A program made the translations under genes and the position numbers. Positions 1-5,158 of a stretch of DNA of 5,513 bases are shown one piece after another; position 1 is the first letter of the stretch; each line of letters starts with the position of its first letter. The stretch is from an uncultured Eubacteriales bacterium (GTDB lineage: Bacteria > Bacillota > Clostridia > Christensenellales > Borkfalkiaceae). The notes below the pieces were generated by a model, which worked only from the letters and a program-made list of their open reading frames with translations, searched no databases and was not told the DNA's origin. The stretch covers positions 1 to 5,513 of the forward strand of contig CACXDQ010000170.1 in the NCBI GenBank assembly GCA_902766475.1, in the 5' to 3' direction.

Positions 1-1
1 A

Positions 2-604
2 CACGACGTAGGTTTCGGTGTGTTGGTCTTTGCCCGAGCCGACCGTTCTCGTATATTCGTCGCCCACTCTGCCATCGTAATGGGAAGACGTGTTGCTGTC
101 GAACGTAAAACACGGCTCGTAAATGCCGTCGACGTAATCTATATCTATCGCCTTTTTAAAAGCGTGGGGCGCAAAAATGCGCTTTTTAGCCCACTTTTCG
201 ATGGCGCTTGCCGCATCGTGTTTTGAAAAGCGGAAAGGAAGGACCACTTGCGGTTTAATGCCGTCGAGCGAGCCTTCTTTTACGACGTGCGCAGTGCCGC
301 AAAACGGGCATTTATTAGCCGTTTCGTCGGCTTTTATATTGACTGTTGCGCCGCAGTTTTCGCACCTGTATACGGTGAGTTCGCCGCCCGAAAATTTCTC
401 TGCGTACTTAAAGCCGTCTAAAATATTATGTTCCGCAATATCTCTGTTTTTGACGAGATCGACCGTATTTCCGCAATGTTCGCATTTAAGCGACTGCCCT
501 TTGGGATCGAACACGAGATCTCCGCCGCACGACGGGCATTTTTCGCTGTTCGTTTCGACTACTTTTTCATTTGCGCCGAAATTTCTTTCAATATTATCCG
601 ACAT
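2..604 (-). CDS. Double zinc-ribbon protein (TFIIB-type zinc-ribbon family, YdjG-like), C-terminus off window
   Basis: The first 201 residues are visible and the gene runs off the left edge. The ATG at 602-604 is chosen because AAGGAG (612-617) sits 7 bases upstream. Two four-cysteine zinc ribbons are visible: C23/C26 with C41/C44 (CPSC, CEHC) and C81/C84 with C99/C102 (CENC, CPFC). After them comes a segment around residues 118-168 (PFRFSKHDAASAIEKW, then IYEPCFTF). It resembles a Firmicutes family usually annotated 'TFIIB-type zinc ribbon-containing protein' and often mislabelled as primosomal or phage replication protein. B. subtilis YdjG, a membrane partner of the SPFH protein YdjI, belongs to this kind of protein. 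Nothing visible supports a helicase or transcription-factor role. Any membrane helices would lie in the missing C-terminal part. Its position downstream of an SPFH gene supports the YdjG-like reading, which remains an inference. Confidence 0.75.
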   Translation of the reverse strand, partial: MSDNIERNFGANEKVVETNSEKCPSCGGDLVFDPKGQSLKCEHCGNTVDLVKNRDIAEHNILDGFKYAEKFSGGELTVYRCENCGATVNIKADETANKCPFCGTAHVVKEGSLDGIKPQVVLPFRFSKHDAASAIEKWAKKRIFAPHAFKKAIDIDYVDGIYEPCFTFDSNTSSHYDGRVGDEYTRTVGSGKDQHTETYVV

Positions 605-611
605 GTGTTTT

Positions 612-617
612 CTCCTT
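612..617 (-). promoter_or_regulatory. Ribosome binding site of the zinc-ribbon gene
   Basis: The minus strand reads AAGGAG, 7 bases before the ATG at 604. It fixes the start of the left-edge gene. The upstream hairpin at 624-650 ends 6 bases before it. Confidence 0.8.
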
Positions 618-623
618 ATAAAC

Positions 624-650
624 GCACCCCACGGCGGCGCCGTGGGGTGC
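624..650 (-). terminator. Perfect 12-bp GC-rich hairpin, possible terminator/attenuator or mRNA leader structure
   Basis: The arms GCACCCCACGGC (624-635) and GCCGTGGGGTGC (639-650) are exact reverse complements around a 3-base loop. The stem can extend with an outer AAAC/GTTT pairing past a 2-base bulge. It lies between the DUF1858 gene and the zinc-ribbon gene. On the minus strand it is followed by GTTTATAAGGAG, which is not a proper U-tract, so ordinary intrinsic termination is doubtful. Alternatives are an attenuator, an RNA-processing boundary or a stabilising 5' structure. The stem is certain; its role is not. Confidence 0.5.
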
Positions 651-706
651 GAGTTTGCCGAATGACGCCATATTATCAAATACGCCGTAATTCAGCCGTT
701 TAAACG

Positions 707-907
707 TCAGTCTATTGCGTTGAGCTCGTCGAGCATCTTCTCGAGATCGGCGCCGTGTACTTCGGCAGCCTCGCCGACGGTTTCGCCGTGAGCGATGGCG
801 CAGCCCAAGCAGTGCATTCCGTATTTCATGAGAATTTCGGGAGCGTTGGGGTTTATGTCGAGCGCTTCGGTTATAATCGTGTTTTCGGTGATCTTTCTTT
901 CAGCCAT
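707..907 (-). CDS. DUF1858-domain CxxC redox mini-protein
   Basis: This 66-residue soluble protein is essentially one DUF1858 domain, the type also called 'hybrid cluster protein-associated redox disulfide domain' and related to the N-terminus of ScdA/YtfE-like proteins. Typical features are the ITENTIITEAL opening, the PNAPEILMKYGMHCLGC core and the C-terminal helix ending in LDELNAID. C33 and C36 form a CLGC motif that could act as a redox disulfide or a metal/cluster ligand pair. AGGAGG (916-921) lies 8 bases before the ATG, a very strong site. It starts 36 bases after the SPFH stop codon and has no promoter of its own that I can see, so it is probably co-transcribed with that gene. Family-level function is poorly defined. 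No hybrid cluster protein gene lies beside it in this window, which is worth noting. Family assignment is confident; role is unknown. Confidence 0.88.
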   Translation of the reverse strand: MAERKITENTIITEALDINPNAPEILMKYGMHCLGCAIAHGETVGEAAEVHGADLEKMLDELNAID

Positions 908-943
908 TTTATTTGCCTCCTTTTGAAAATTTACTTTTATTTA

Positions 944-2005
944 TCATTCTTGCTTTGCGCCGCATTCGGGGCAGAATTTAGCACCCGCCGTTATCTCGGC
1001 GCCGCAGTTAACGCAAAATCTTTTAGCATTGAGTTTAGTTCCGCATTCGGGGCAGAATTTAGCACCCGCCGAAACGTTTTTACCGCAATTCGGACAGACG
1101 GAGCCGACGGCTTTGTTGCCGCTTGCATTGTTCGCACCGTTTTGATTGTTGCCGCCCGAAAAAGCTCCGCCCATGTACGACGAAACGCCCATGCCTGCGC
1201 CGAGCCCCACGCCCATGCCCATAAACGAGCCCGCCGTGCCGGGGTTTTTCGCCGCCGACTTCATCGCTTCCGCCGCCGACACCTTCATCATCGTGTCGGT
1301 GCTGTCGCTCAAAATGCCGTATTTGGCCCTCTCGTCCAACGCCTTTTCGACTTCGGGCGGAACGGACATATTCTCTATAAAGAGATTCGTAAGTAGAAGC
1401 CCTATCTCCTTGAATTTGTCCTGTATCTTGTCCTTGATAAGCCCGTTGAACTCCATCGTGTTGGCGGCGAGGTCGAGAGCCGAAATCTTGCTTTCGCCGA
1501 GAGCGTCGGAGAGAGCGGATAAGAGCATGGTTTTGAGCCAGCCGGTGATGTCGTCGGTCTTAAACGAGCTGTTCGTGCCGAATAATTCGTTCAAGAACAC
1601 GCCCGGATCGTCCACCCTGAACGCAAACGAGCCGAAGCCCCTCACCCTTATTGCGCCGAACTCGGGATCTCTCATTATTATGGGGTTTAAAGTGCCCCAC
1701 TTTATGCCCGTGAACTGCTTGGTGTTGACGAAATAGACGTCGAGGGTTATCGGAGTTTCAAATGCGTATGTCCATGCCGCAAGTTTGGATAAGATGGGCA
1801 ATATCTCCGTCTTTAATTCATAAAGCCCCGGTCCGAAAACGTCGGCTATCTTGCCCTTATGTACGAAAATCGCCACTTGCGATTCCTTTACGGTGAGCGT
1901 GGACTTATTGTTTACTTCCCTTCCGAAATTTTTAAAGGGAAATTTGTAGACGAGAACGTCTTTAGAATCGTCGTTCCAGACGATGTTTGTACGAAAAAGC
2001 GCCAT
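944..2005 (-). CDS. SPFH-domain protein with two C-terminal zinc ribbons (YdjI-like, 'virion core protein' family)
   Basis: This 353-residue protein starts at the ATG at 2003-2005, with AGGGAG (2014-2019) 8 bases upstream. An upstream in-frame GTG at 2032 would add nine residues but has no matching ribosome binding site. Residues from about 20 to 240 match the bacterial SPFH (stomatin/prohibitin/flotillin) subfamily of YdjI: a GKIADVFGPGLYEL strand, YFVNTKQFTGIKWGT, and IRVRGFGSFAFRVDDP. A Gly/Met/Asn-rich linker (about 265-300) leads to two zinc ribbons: C304/C307/C318/C321 and C331/C334/C345/C348. There is no signal peptide or membrane helix at the N-terminus, so membrane attachment probably needs a partner. 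B. subtilis YdjI links PspA to the membrane with YdjG/YdjH; the zinc-ribbon protein downstream here could be such a partner. The promoter at 2058-2086 drives it. Names mentioning virion core protein are annotation artefacts. Confidence 0.9.
   Translation of the reverse strand: MALFRTNIVWNDDSKDVLVYKFPFKNFGREVNNKSTLTVKESQVAIFVHKGKIADVFGPGLYELKTEILPILSKLAAWTYAFETPITLDVYFVNTKQFTGIKWGTLNPIIMRDPEFGAIRVRGFGSFAFRVDDPGVFLNELFGTNSSFKTDDITGWLKTMLLSALSDALGESKISALDLAANTMEFNGLIKDKIQDKFKEIGLLLTNLFIENMSVPPEVEKALDERAKYGILSDSTDTMMKVSAAEAMKSAAKNPGTAGSFMGMGVGLGAGMGVSSYMGGAFSGGNNQNGANNASGNKAVGSVCPNCGKNVSAGAKFCPECGTKLNAKRFCVNCGAEITAGAKFCPECGAKQE
960..1071 (-). repeat. Zinc-ribbon repeat in the SPFH gene (31-bp identical copies, 81-bp period)
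   Basis: An identical 31-base stretch occurs at 960-990 and 1041-1071, 81 bases (27 codons) apart. Each copy encodes the AGAKFCPECG half of a zinc ribbon. The flanking halves (CPNCGKNVS and CVNCGAEIT) are diverged. The identity at DNA level suggests a recent in-frame duplication or gene conversion of the ribbon. Confidence 0.9.
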
Positions 2006-2057
2006 ATATCTTTCTCCCTTGCGGTTTTTCACGCAAAATTGAAGTATTTTCGACTAT

Positions 2058-2086
2058 ATTATACCACAACCGCAAAGTTTTTACAA
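2058..2086 (-). promoter_or_regulatory. SigA-type promoter of the SPFH gene
   Basis: On the minus strand, -35 TTGTAA (2081-2086) and -10 TATAAT (2058-2063) are separated by exactly 17 bases. TGG directly before the -10 gives an extended -10. The expected start point is near 2050, leaving a leader of about 45 bases before the ATG at 2005. The -35 lies in the middle of an inverted repeat (2071-2096). Confidence 0.8.
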
Positions 2087-2096
2087 TTCTTTTGCG
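2071..2096. promoter_or_regulatory. Inverted repeat CGCAAA-N14-TTTGCG centred on the -35 element, possible operator
   Basis: CGCAAA (2071-2076) and TTTGCG (2091-2096) are exact reverse complements 14 bases apart. Their centre coincides with the centre of the -35 hexamer of the SPFH promoter. A third CGCAAA lies at 2032-2037, in the leader. The arms are only 6 bases, so chance is possible. As an RNA hairpin it would be weak with its 14-base loop. Confidence 0.3.
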
Positions 2097-2140
2097 TTAT
2101 TTTTTTGCTTTTTTGCCTTTCTGACCTTCAAAAACCCGTT

Positions 2141-2854
2141 TTACTGAAATTCTTCGACGTGGCAGACGTAATCTATCGTGGAGATAGCCTCTATTATCTC
2201 CCTGTGCGTCTTATACTTTTTAAGCTCCTCGCCGACGACGGTGAGCGCTATCGTATATACGCTCAGCCCGGAATTCGCATACGACGGGTTAAGCTCTATA
2301 TCGTCTATTTTCAGCCCGAGCCTTCTCATCGTTTCGACGAATTCTTTCAAGTTGTTGCGGCTTTTGAGTTCGAGTTGAATTTCAAAGTGATTGGATCTGT
2401 TTTTGAGGTACGTTTCAAACGGCGGAAAGAGAATGAGGCATACCAACAGCACGGCAAACCCTATTATGCCGAGCGTATAAAAGCCGGCGCCGAACGCCAT
2501 GCCCATTATTCCGCAAGCCCAAAGCCCGACGGAAGTCGTAAGCCCTTTTATCTGACTTTTGGAGCTGAAAAGCACAGAATTTCCGCTGAGTATCGCAACG
2601 CCTATGAGCGCCGCCGCCGAAATTACGGGTATCGTTATACTGAACAAATACTTCAAAAAGCAATCTAATATCGTCGCCGCCGTCGCCGCAACGCCTACAA
2701 CGATATACGTCCTCAGCCCCGCCGCATGCCGCTTAGACGACCTCTCCATGCCGATGACCGCCGAAAACACGACGGCGAGGGCAAGCCTTAAAACGACCGA
2801 CCACACGCCTATTTCCTTAGACCACGTTCCCAAAAGTTTTGATATAGGATCCAT
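2141..2854 (-). CDS. MgtC/SapB-family integral membrane protein with C-terminal cytoplasmic domain
   Basis: The protein has 237 residues, typical of MgtC/SapB proteins that carry the C-terminal ACT-like domain. The family signature is visible as GMER at 35-38, AGLRT at 45-49, and KGLTTSVGLW at 103-112 followed by GMAFGAGFY. About five hydrophobic segments span residues 17-35, 49-66, 74-96, 108-125 and 127-144. A soluble region (about 156-237) follows. MgtC proteins modulate ion homeostasis and, in pathogens, survival at low magnesium and inside macrophages; the Salmonella protein acts on the F-type ATP synthase. The usual DP.R.AAQ and GIGFLGAG stretch is replaced here by IPVISAAALIGVAILSGNS, so this is a divergent member. 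GGGAG (2860-2864) lies inside the end of the antiporter gene, 5 bases before the ATG, which implies translational coupling. No intrinsic terminator follows. Confidence 0.87.
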   Translation of the reverse strand: MDPISKLLGTWSKEIGVWSVVLRLALAVVFSAVIGMERSSKRHAAGLRTYIVVGVAATAATILDCFLKYLFSITIPVISAAALIGVAILSGNSVLFSSKSQIKGLTTSVGLWACGIMGMAFGAGFYTLGIIGFAVLLVCLILFPPFETYLKNRSNHFEIQLELKSRNNLKEFVETMRRLGLKIDDIELNPSYANSGLSVYTIALTVVGEELKKYKTHREIIEAISTIDYVCHVEEFQ

Positions 2855-2855
2855 T

Positions 2856-4301
2856 TTATCTCCCGAGCCTCCCTTTTCTTGTCCTTGCGTTGAAATGTTC
2901 TTCCGCCGCCTCGGTAAATGCGTCCTCGGCGGGATCGACGTTATTTTCCTCTTCCTTTATGTCCGCCCTTATCTTGTTTATCCTTTCGATAAGTATCTCG
3001 ACCTCGCTCTTTTCGTTACCCTCTTCGTCCACGGTAGAAACCTCTGCGACTTTCTCTATATCGTGCGAATATGCGCCCGAAAGATATAGTGCGAGTTTAG
3101 CCATTGCCGGGCCTATAAGTTCGTAAAGTATGCTTGAAGCGAGAATTACCGTTTCGAGCGCCACGCCCGTATCACCGCCCAAAATCCTTGCGCCGAGCGC
3201 CGCCAAACCTATCGCAACGCCCGCCTGAGGAATGAGCGCCAAACCTAAGCACAGCCTCGTTTTCTTGTCCTCGCCGACTATCTTACACCCAAGCCAAGCG
3301 CCGGCGTATTTTCCTATTATCCTCGTTAAAAAATAAATTATTCCGACGACGATGAGGGGCATGCTCCCGACCGACGACGAGCCGACGAGAGCGCCGAGAT
3401 CGAAGTTTACGCCCGACCTCACGAAAAAGAGAAGAAGTATCGGCGGGCTGAAATAGTTCACTTGTAAGAAAAGCTTGTCGCTGTTTTTGACGACGTTTGC
3501 GTAAACGGTGCCTATTGCCATACAGCCCAGTAGCGGAGATACGTCGAGTGCGGCGCATATTCCGCAGAACGTAAACAGTACGGCGATGACGATTATAAGT
3601 CTGTTGTCCGTCGAACGGCGTTCGGAAATAAGAAGTTTAAGCGCAAAGCCGAACAGTGCGCCGAGGGCGAGGGCAAGCGCATTTTTGAGTATGGGCATAA
3701 CGATAACGCCGAAATCGAAACCGCCGTTTCCGCCCGTCGATGCGAGCGCAAACGATATCGCAATGCTGTACGCCACGAGGCTCACCACGTCGTCGAGTGC
3801 GACCACTTGCAAAAGCGTATCGACGAAATGCCCCTTTGCACCCGTCTGCCTTATCGTCATAAGCGTTGACGCCGGGGCGGTTGCCGAGGCGAGCGCCGCA
3901 AGCACTATCGAAAAGGCAAAGTTGAGCCTTAAAACAAAATAAGTTACTAAAAAGACGGCTATCGAAGCGATCACCGCCTCGAAAATTGTTATAACGACAA
4001 CTTTTCCGCCGTTTTTTTTGAGCGTTTCGAGCTTGAAAAACTGCCCTACTCCGAACGCAATGAACGCAAGCGCTATATCCGACAAAAACGCCGAGCCGAC
4101 TACCACCTCTTTGGGAATAAAATCAAAGACGTAAGGTCCAATGATTATGCCGGCAACGACGTATGCCGTGACGTTCGGCAGCTTTAAAAGCTTTGTTACC
4201 CTCGTCATCGCAAAGCCGAAGAAGAGCATTATTGCGACCGAAATTATTATGGGGGCGACCGGCGACGTCGCCCTTAAATTTTCATAAAGACCGTTGAGCA
4301 A
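2856..4301 (-). CDS. CPA2-type cation:proton antiporter (Na+/H+ exchanger family)
   Basis: The protein has 481 residues with about 12-13 membrane segments between residues 15 and 408, in the arrangement of the sodium/hydrogen exchanger family. Visible landmarks are LPNVTAYVVAGIIIGP (41-56), SATAPAST (139-146), the buried acidic pair D170-D171 in ALDDVVSLVAY, and GLALIPQAGVAIGLA (353-367). It should exchange Na+ or K+ for protons at the cytoplasmic membrane; the ion cannot be told from sequence. Unlike KefB/KefC it has no TrkA-N/RCK nucleotide-binding domain. It ends instead in a hydrophilic, Glu-rich, partly helical tail (about 410-481) closing with basic residues. The start is TTG at 4299-4301, supported by AGGTG (4307-4311) 5 bases upstream and by the need to include the first helix; the first in-frame ATG (residue 25) would cut that helix. 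It is first in an operon with the MgtC-like gene one base downstream. Confidence 0.92.
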   Translation of the reverse strand: MLNGLYENLRATSPVAPIIISVAIMLFFGFAMTRVTKLLKLPNVTAYVVAGIIIGPYVFDFIPKEVVVGSAFLSDIALAFIAFGVGQFFKLETLKKNGGKVVVITIFEAVIASIAVFLVTYFVLRLNFAFSIVLAALASATAPASTLMTIRQTGAKGHFVDTLLQVVALDDVVSLVAYSIAISFALASTGGNGGFDFGVIVMPILKNALALALGALFGFALKLLISERRSTDNRLIIVIAVLFTFCGICAALDVSPLLGCMAIGTVYANVVKNSDKLFLQVNYFSPPILLLFFVRSGVNFDLGALVGSSSVGSMPLIVVGIIYFLTRIIGKYAGAWLGCKIVGEDKKTRLCLGLALIPQAGVAIGLAALGARILGGDTGVALETVILASSILYELIGPAMAKLALYLSGAYSHDIEKVAEVSTVDEEGNEKSEVEILIERINKIRADIKEEENNVDPAEDAFTEAAEEHFNARTRKGRLGR

Positions 4302-4328
4302 AATTACACCTACTTTTAATGAATAGTT

Positions 4329-4334
4329 ATTATA
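4329..4334 (-). promoter_or_regulatory. Likely -10 element for the antiporter/MgtC operon
   Basis: The minus strand reads TATAAT 27 bases before the TTG start at 4301, inside AT-rich DNA. At 17 bases upstream the -35 position reads TTTCTT (4352-4357), a poor match, so the promoter may be weak or activator-dependent. A 14-base dyad lies directly upstream. Confidence 0.5.
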
Positions 4335-4357
4335 TTACTAAAATTGAAAAAAAGAAA

Positions 4358-4371
4358 GTTGCAGATGCAAC
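4358..4371. promoter_or_regulatory. 14-base dyad GTTGCAGATGCAAC, possible operator
   Basis: GTTGCA and TGCAAC are exact reverse complements separated by two bases. The dyad lies just upstream of the expected -35 position of the antiporter promoter, a typical place for an activator site. There is no direct evidence of the binding protein. Confidence 0.35.
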
Positions 4372-4401
4372 AGTTTTATTCTTTTCAAGATATTTTTACA
4401 T

Positions 4402-4448
4402 AAAAAGGGGGCGAAAGTCGCTTTTTGTTTGAAAAGCGACTTTCGCCC
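4402..4448 (-). terminator. Intrinsic terminator of the HdeD-like gene
   Basis: A perfect 17-bp stem (4409-4425 with 4432-4448) encloses a 6-base loop. On the minus strand it is followed by CCTTTTT (T-run at 4402-4406). It begins 14 bases after the stop codon of the gene ending at 4463. It separates that gene from the antiporter operon promoter. Confidence 0.92.
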
Positions 4449-4462
4449 TCGCATTTGGCTTT

Positions 4463-5062
4463 TTAAGCAATTTCTTCCTCTTCGCTATCTCCCTCACGCT
4501 TTTCTATTTCTTCCTCAAAAGTCGGGCTATAAGTTGATTTGCGGAGTTTTTTGCCCTCTATGTATCTGTCGTAATAATAGTTCATATTCATAAAAAGCAC
4601 GTTGCAGATAAATTCCGCTCCGAGAAGAAAGATATGCGTATGTATATGATGCTCGGCAGGCTCTAACACCATAAAGAACGACATCACTATAATTACGATT
4701 GACTCTATGGCGTTTAAAAGCCCCGGCTTTTTCTTTAAAAGATGGTTTACCGCTTCCGTTATCTCCTTGCTTTCTCTGAGTATCGACCATATACCCCACG
4801 TTACGCACACCTTTACGGTATCTCCGGCAACGAGGAAGAGTATAACGCCGATAAGTATCTGTATGAGAAACTCGAACAAAGTGACGTGCCCGGTGAGAAT
4901 TTTCTTCGTTGAGATCGCCACGGCAAGCGTTTCCGTTGCGTAAACGAAAATTACCGAGCCGACGAGATATGGAACGATTTCCATTGCGCCTTCGTGAAAT
5001 ATAAATAAAAGCGCCGCCGCAACGAGGTAAACGACCGTTTTAATAATTCTCCAAACGTTCAT
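4463..5062 (-). CDS. Small six-helix membrane protein, HdeD/DUF308-like
   Basis: The protein has 199 residues. Six hydrophobic segments are visible at about 6-23, 29-50, 61-80, 83-97, 117-134 and 142-160. The length, the six-helix pattern and the GIWSILRESKEI segment after helix 4 resemble HdeD-type DUF308 proteins (acid resistance in Escherichia coli, mostly uncharacterised elsewhere). The match is by eye and moderate. A histidine cluster H138, H139, H141, H143 lies between helices 5 and 6, and the C-terminal tail (from about 165) is charged and ends in a run of Glu. AGGAAG (5071-5076) lies 8 bases before the ATG at 5060-5062. It appears to be a single-gene unit, with its own promoter-like element and leader hairpin upstream and a strong terminator downstream. 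A general membrane-stress role would fit the neighbours but is inference. Confidence 0.75.
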   Translation of the reverse strand: MNVWRIIKTVVYLVAAALLFIFHEGAMEIVPYLVGSVIFVYATETLAVAISTKKILTGHVTLFEFLIQILIGVILFLVAGDTVKVCVTWGIWSILRESKEITEAVNHLLKKKPGLLNAIESIVIIVMSFFMVLEPAEHHIHTHIFLLGAEFICNVLFMNMNYYYDRYIEGKKLRKSTYSPTFEEEIEKREGDSEEEEIA

Positions 5063-5082
5063 TGGTGTTTCTTCCTATTGTT

Positions 5083-5113
5083 GCGCCTTCCGAGCTTTTA
5101 GCTCGGAAGGCGC
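5083..5113 (-). terminator. Perfect 13-bp hairpin before the HdeD-like gene; terminator, attenuator or leader structure
   Basis: GCGCCTTCCGAGC (5083-5095) and GCTCGGAAGGCGC (5101-5113) are exact reverse complements around a 5-base A/T loop. On the minus strand it is followed by AACAATAGGAAG with no U-tract, so it is not a standard terminator of the upstream gene. It ends 6 bases before the Shine-Dalgarno hexamer. The stem itself contains CTTCC, which could pair with the downstream GGAAG in an alternative fold, though the hairpin is far stronger. Confidence 0.5.
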
Positions 5114-5129
5114 ACTTAAAATTTTAAGT
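5114..5129. repeat. 16-base perfect AT-rich palindrome
   Basis: ACTTAAAATTTTAAGT is its own reverse complement and abuts the GC-rich hairpin at 5083-5113. It sits where a transcript from the predicted promoter (5129-5157) would begin. It may be an operator or simply AT-rich spacer. Confidence 0.6.
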
Positions 5130-5157
5130 TTATCGACTTATAGAGTGGTTTTTACAA
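5129..5157 (-). promoter_or_regulatory. Promoter-like element before the HdeD-like gene
   Basis: On the minus strand TTGTAA (5152-5157) and GATAAA (5129-5134) are 17 bases apart, each matching 4 of 6 consensus positions. The -35 lies within a 12-mer, AATTGTAAAAAC, identical to that at the -35 of the SPFH promoter. The start point would be near 5122, making the hairpin at 5083-5113 part of the leader. Confidence 0.45.
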
Positions 5158-5158
5158 T

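Noticed and set aside
672..677. GATAAT on the minus strand as a promoter for the zinc-ribbon gene
   Set aside because: No acceptable -35 is found at 16-18 bases upstream.
960..1071. Repeats as a possible CRISPR or mobile-element signature
   Set aside because: There are only two copies, in frame inside a coding region, and each encodes part of a zinc ribbon.
755..1396. Plus-strand open frame of 213 codons
   Set aside because: It is antisense to the DUF1858 and SPFH genes. Its Arg/His/Ala-rich stretches are the reverse reading of the glycine/asparagine linker and zinc ribbons.
944..2005. Viral origin of the SPFH gene, suggested by the family label 'virion core protein'
   Set aside because: The label is a historical annotation; the protein is a cellular SPFH-type protein and no phage genes surround it.
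2006..2032. Upstream GTG start extending the SPFH protein by nine residues
   Set aside because: The ATG at 2005 has AGGGAG at 8 bases, and this ribosome binding site lies inside the proposed extension; the family also begins at MALF-like sequence.
2071..2110. Possible plus-strand terminator (inverted repeat followed by a T-rich run)
   Set aside because: The stem is only 6 bp with a 14-base loop, and no plus-strand gene ends here. The region is better explained as the minus-strand promoter.
1859..2668. Plus-strand open frame of 269 codons
   Set aside because: It runs antisense across the 5' end of the SPFH gene, its promoter and most of the MgtC-like gene. Its product is Arg/Tyr/Phe-rich with no recognisable domain, and no ribosome binding site precedes it.
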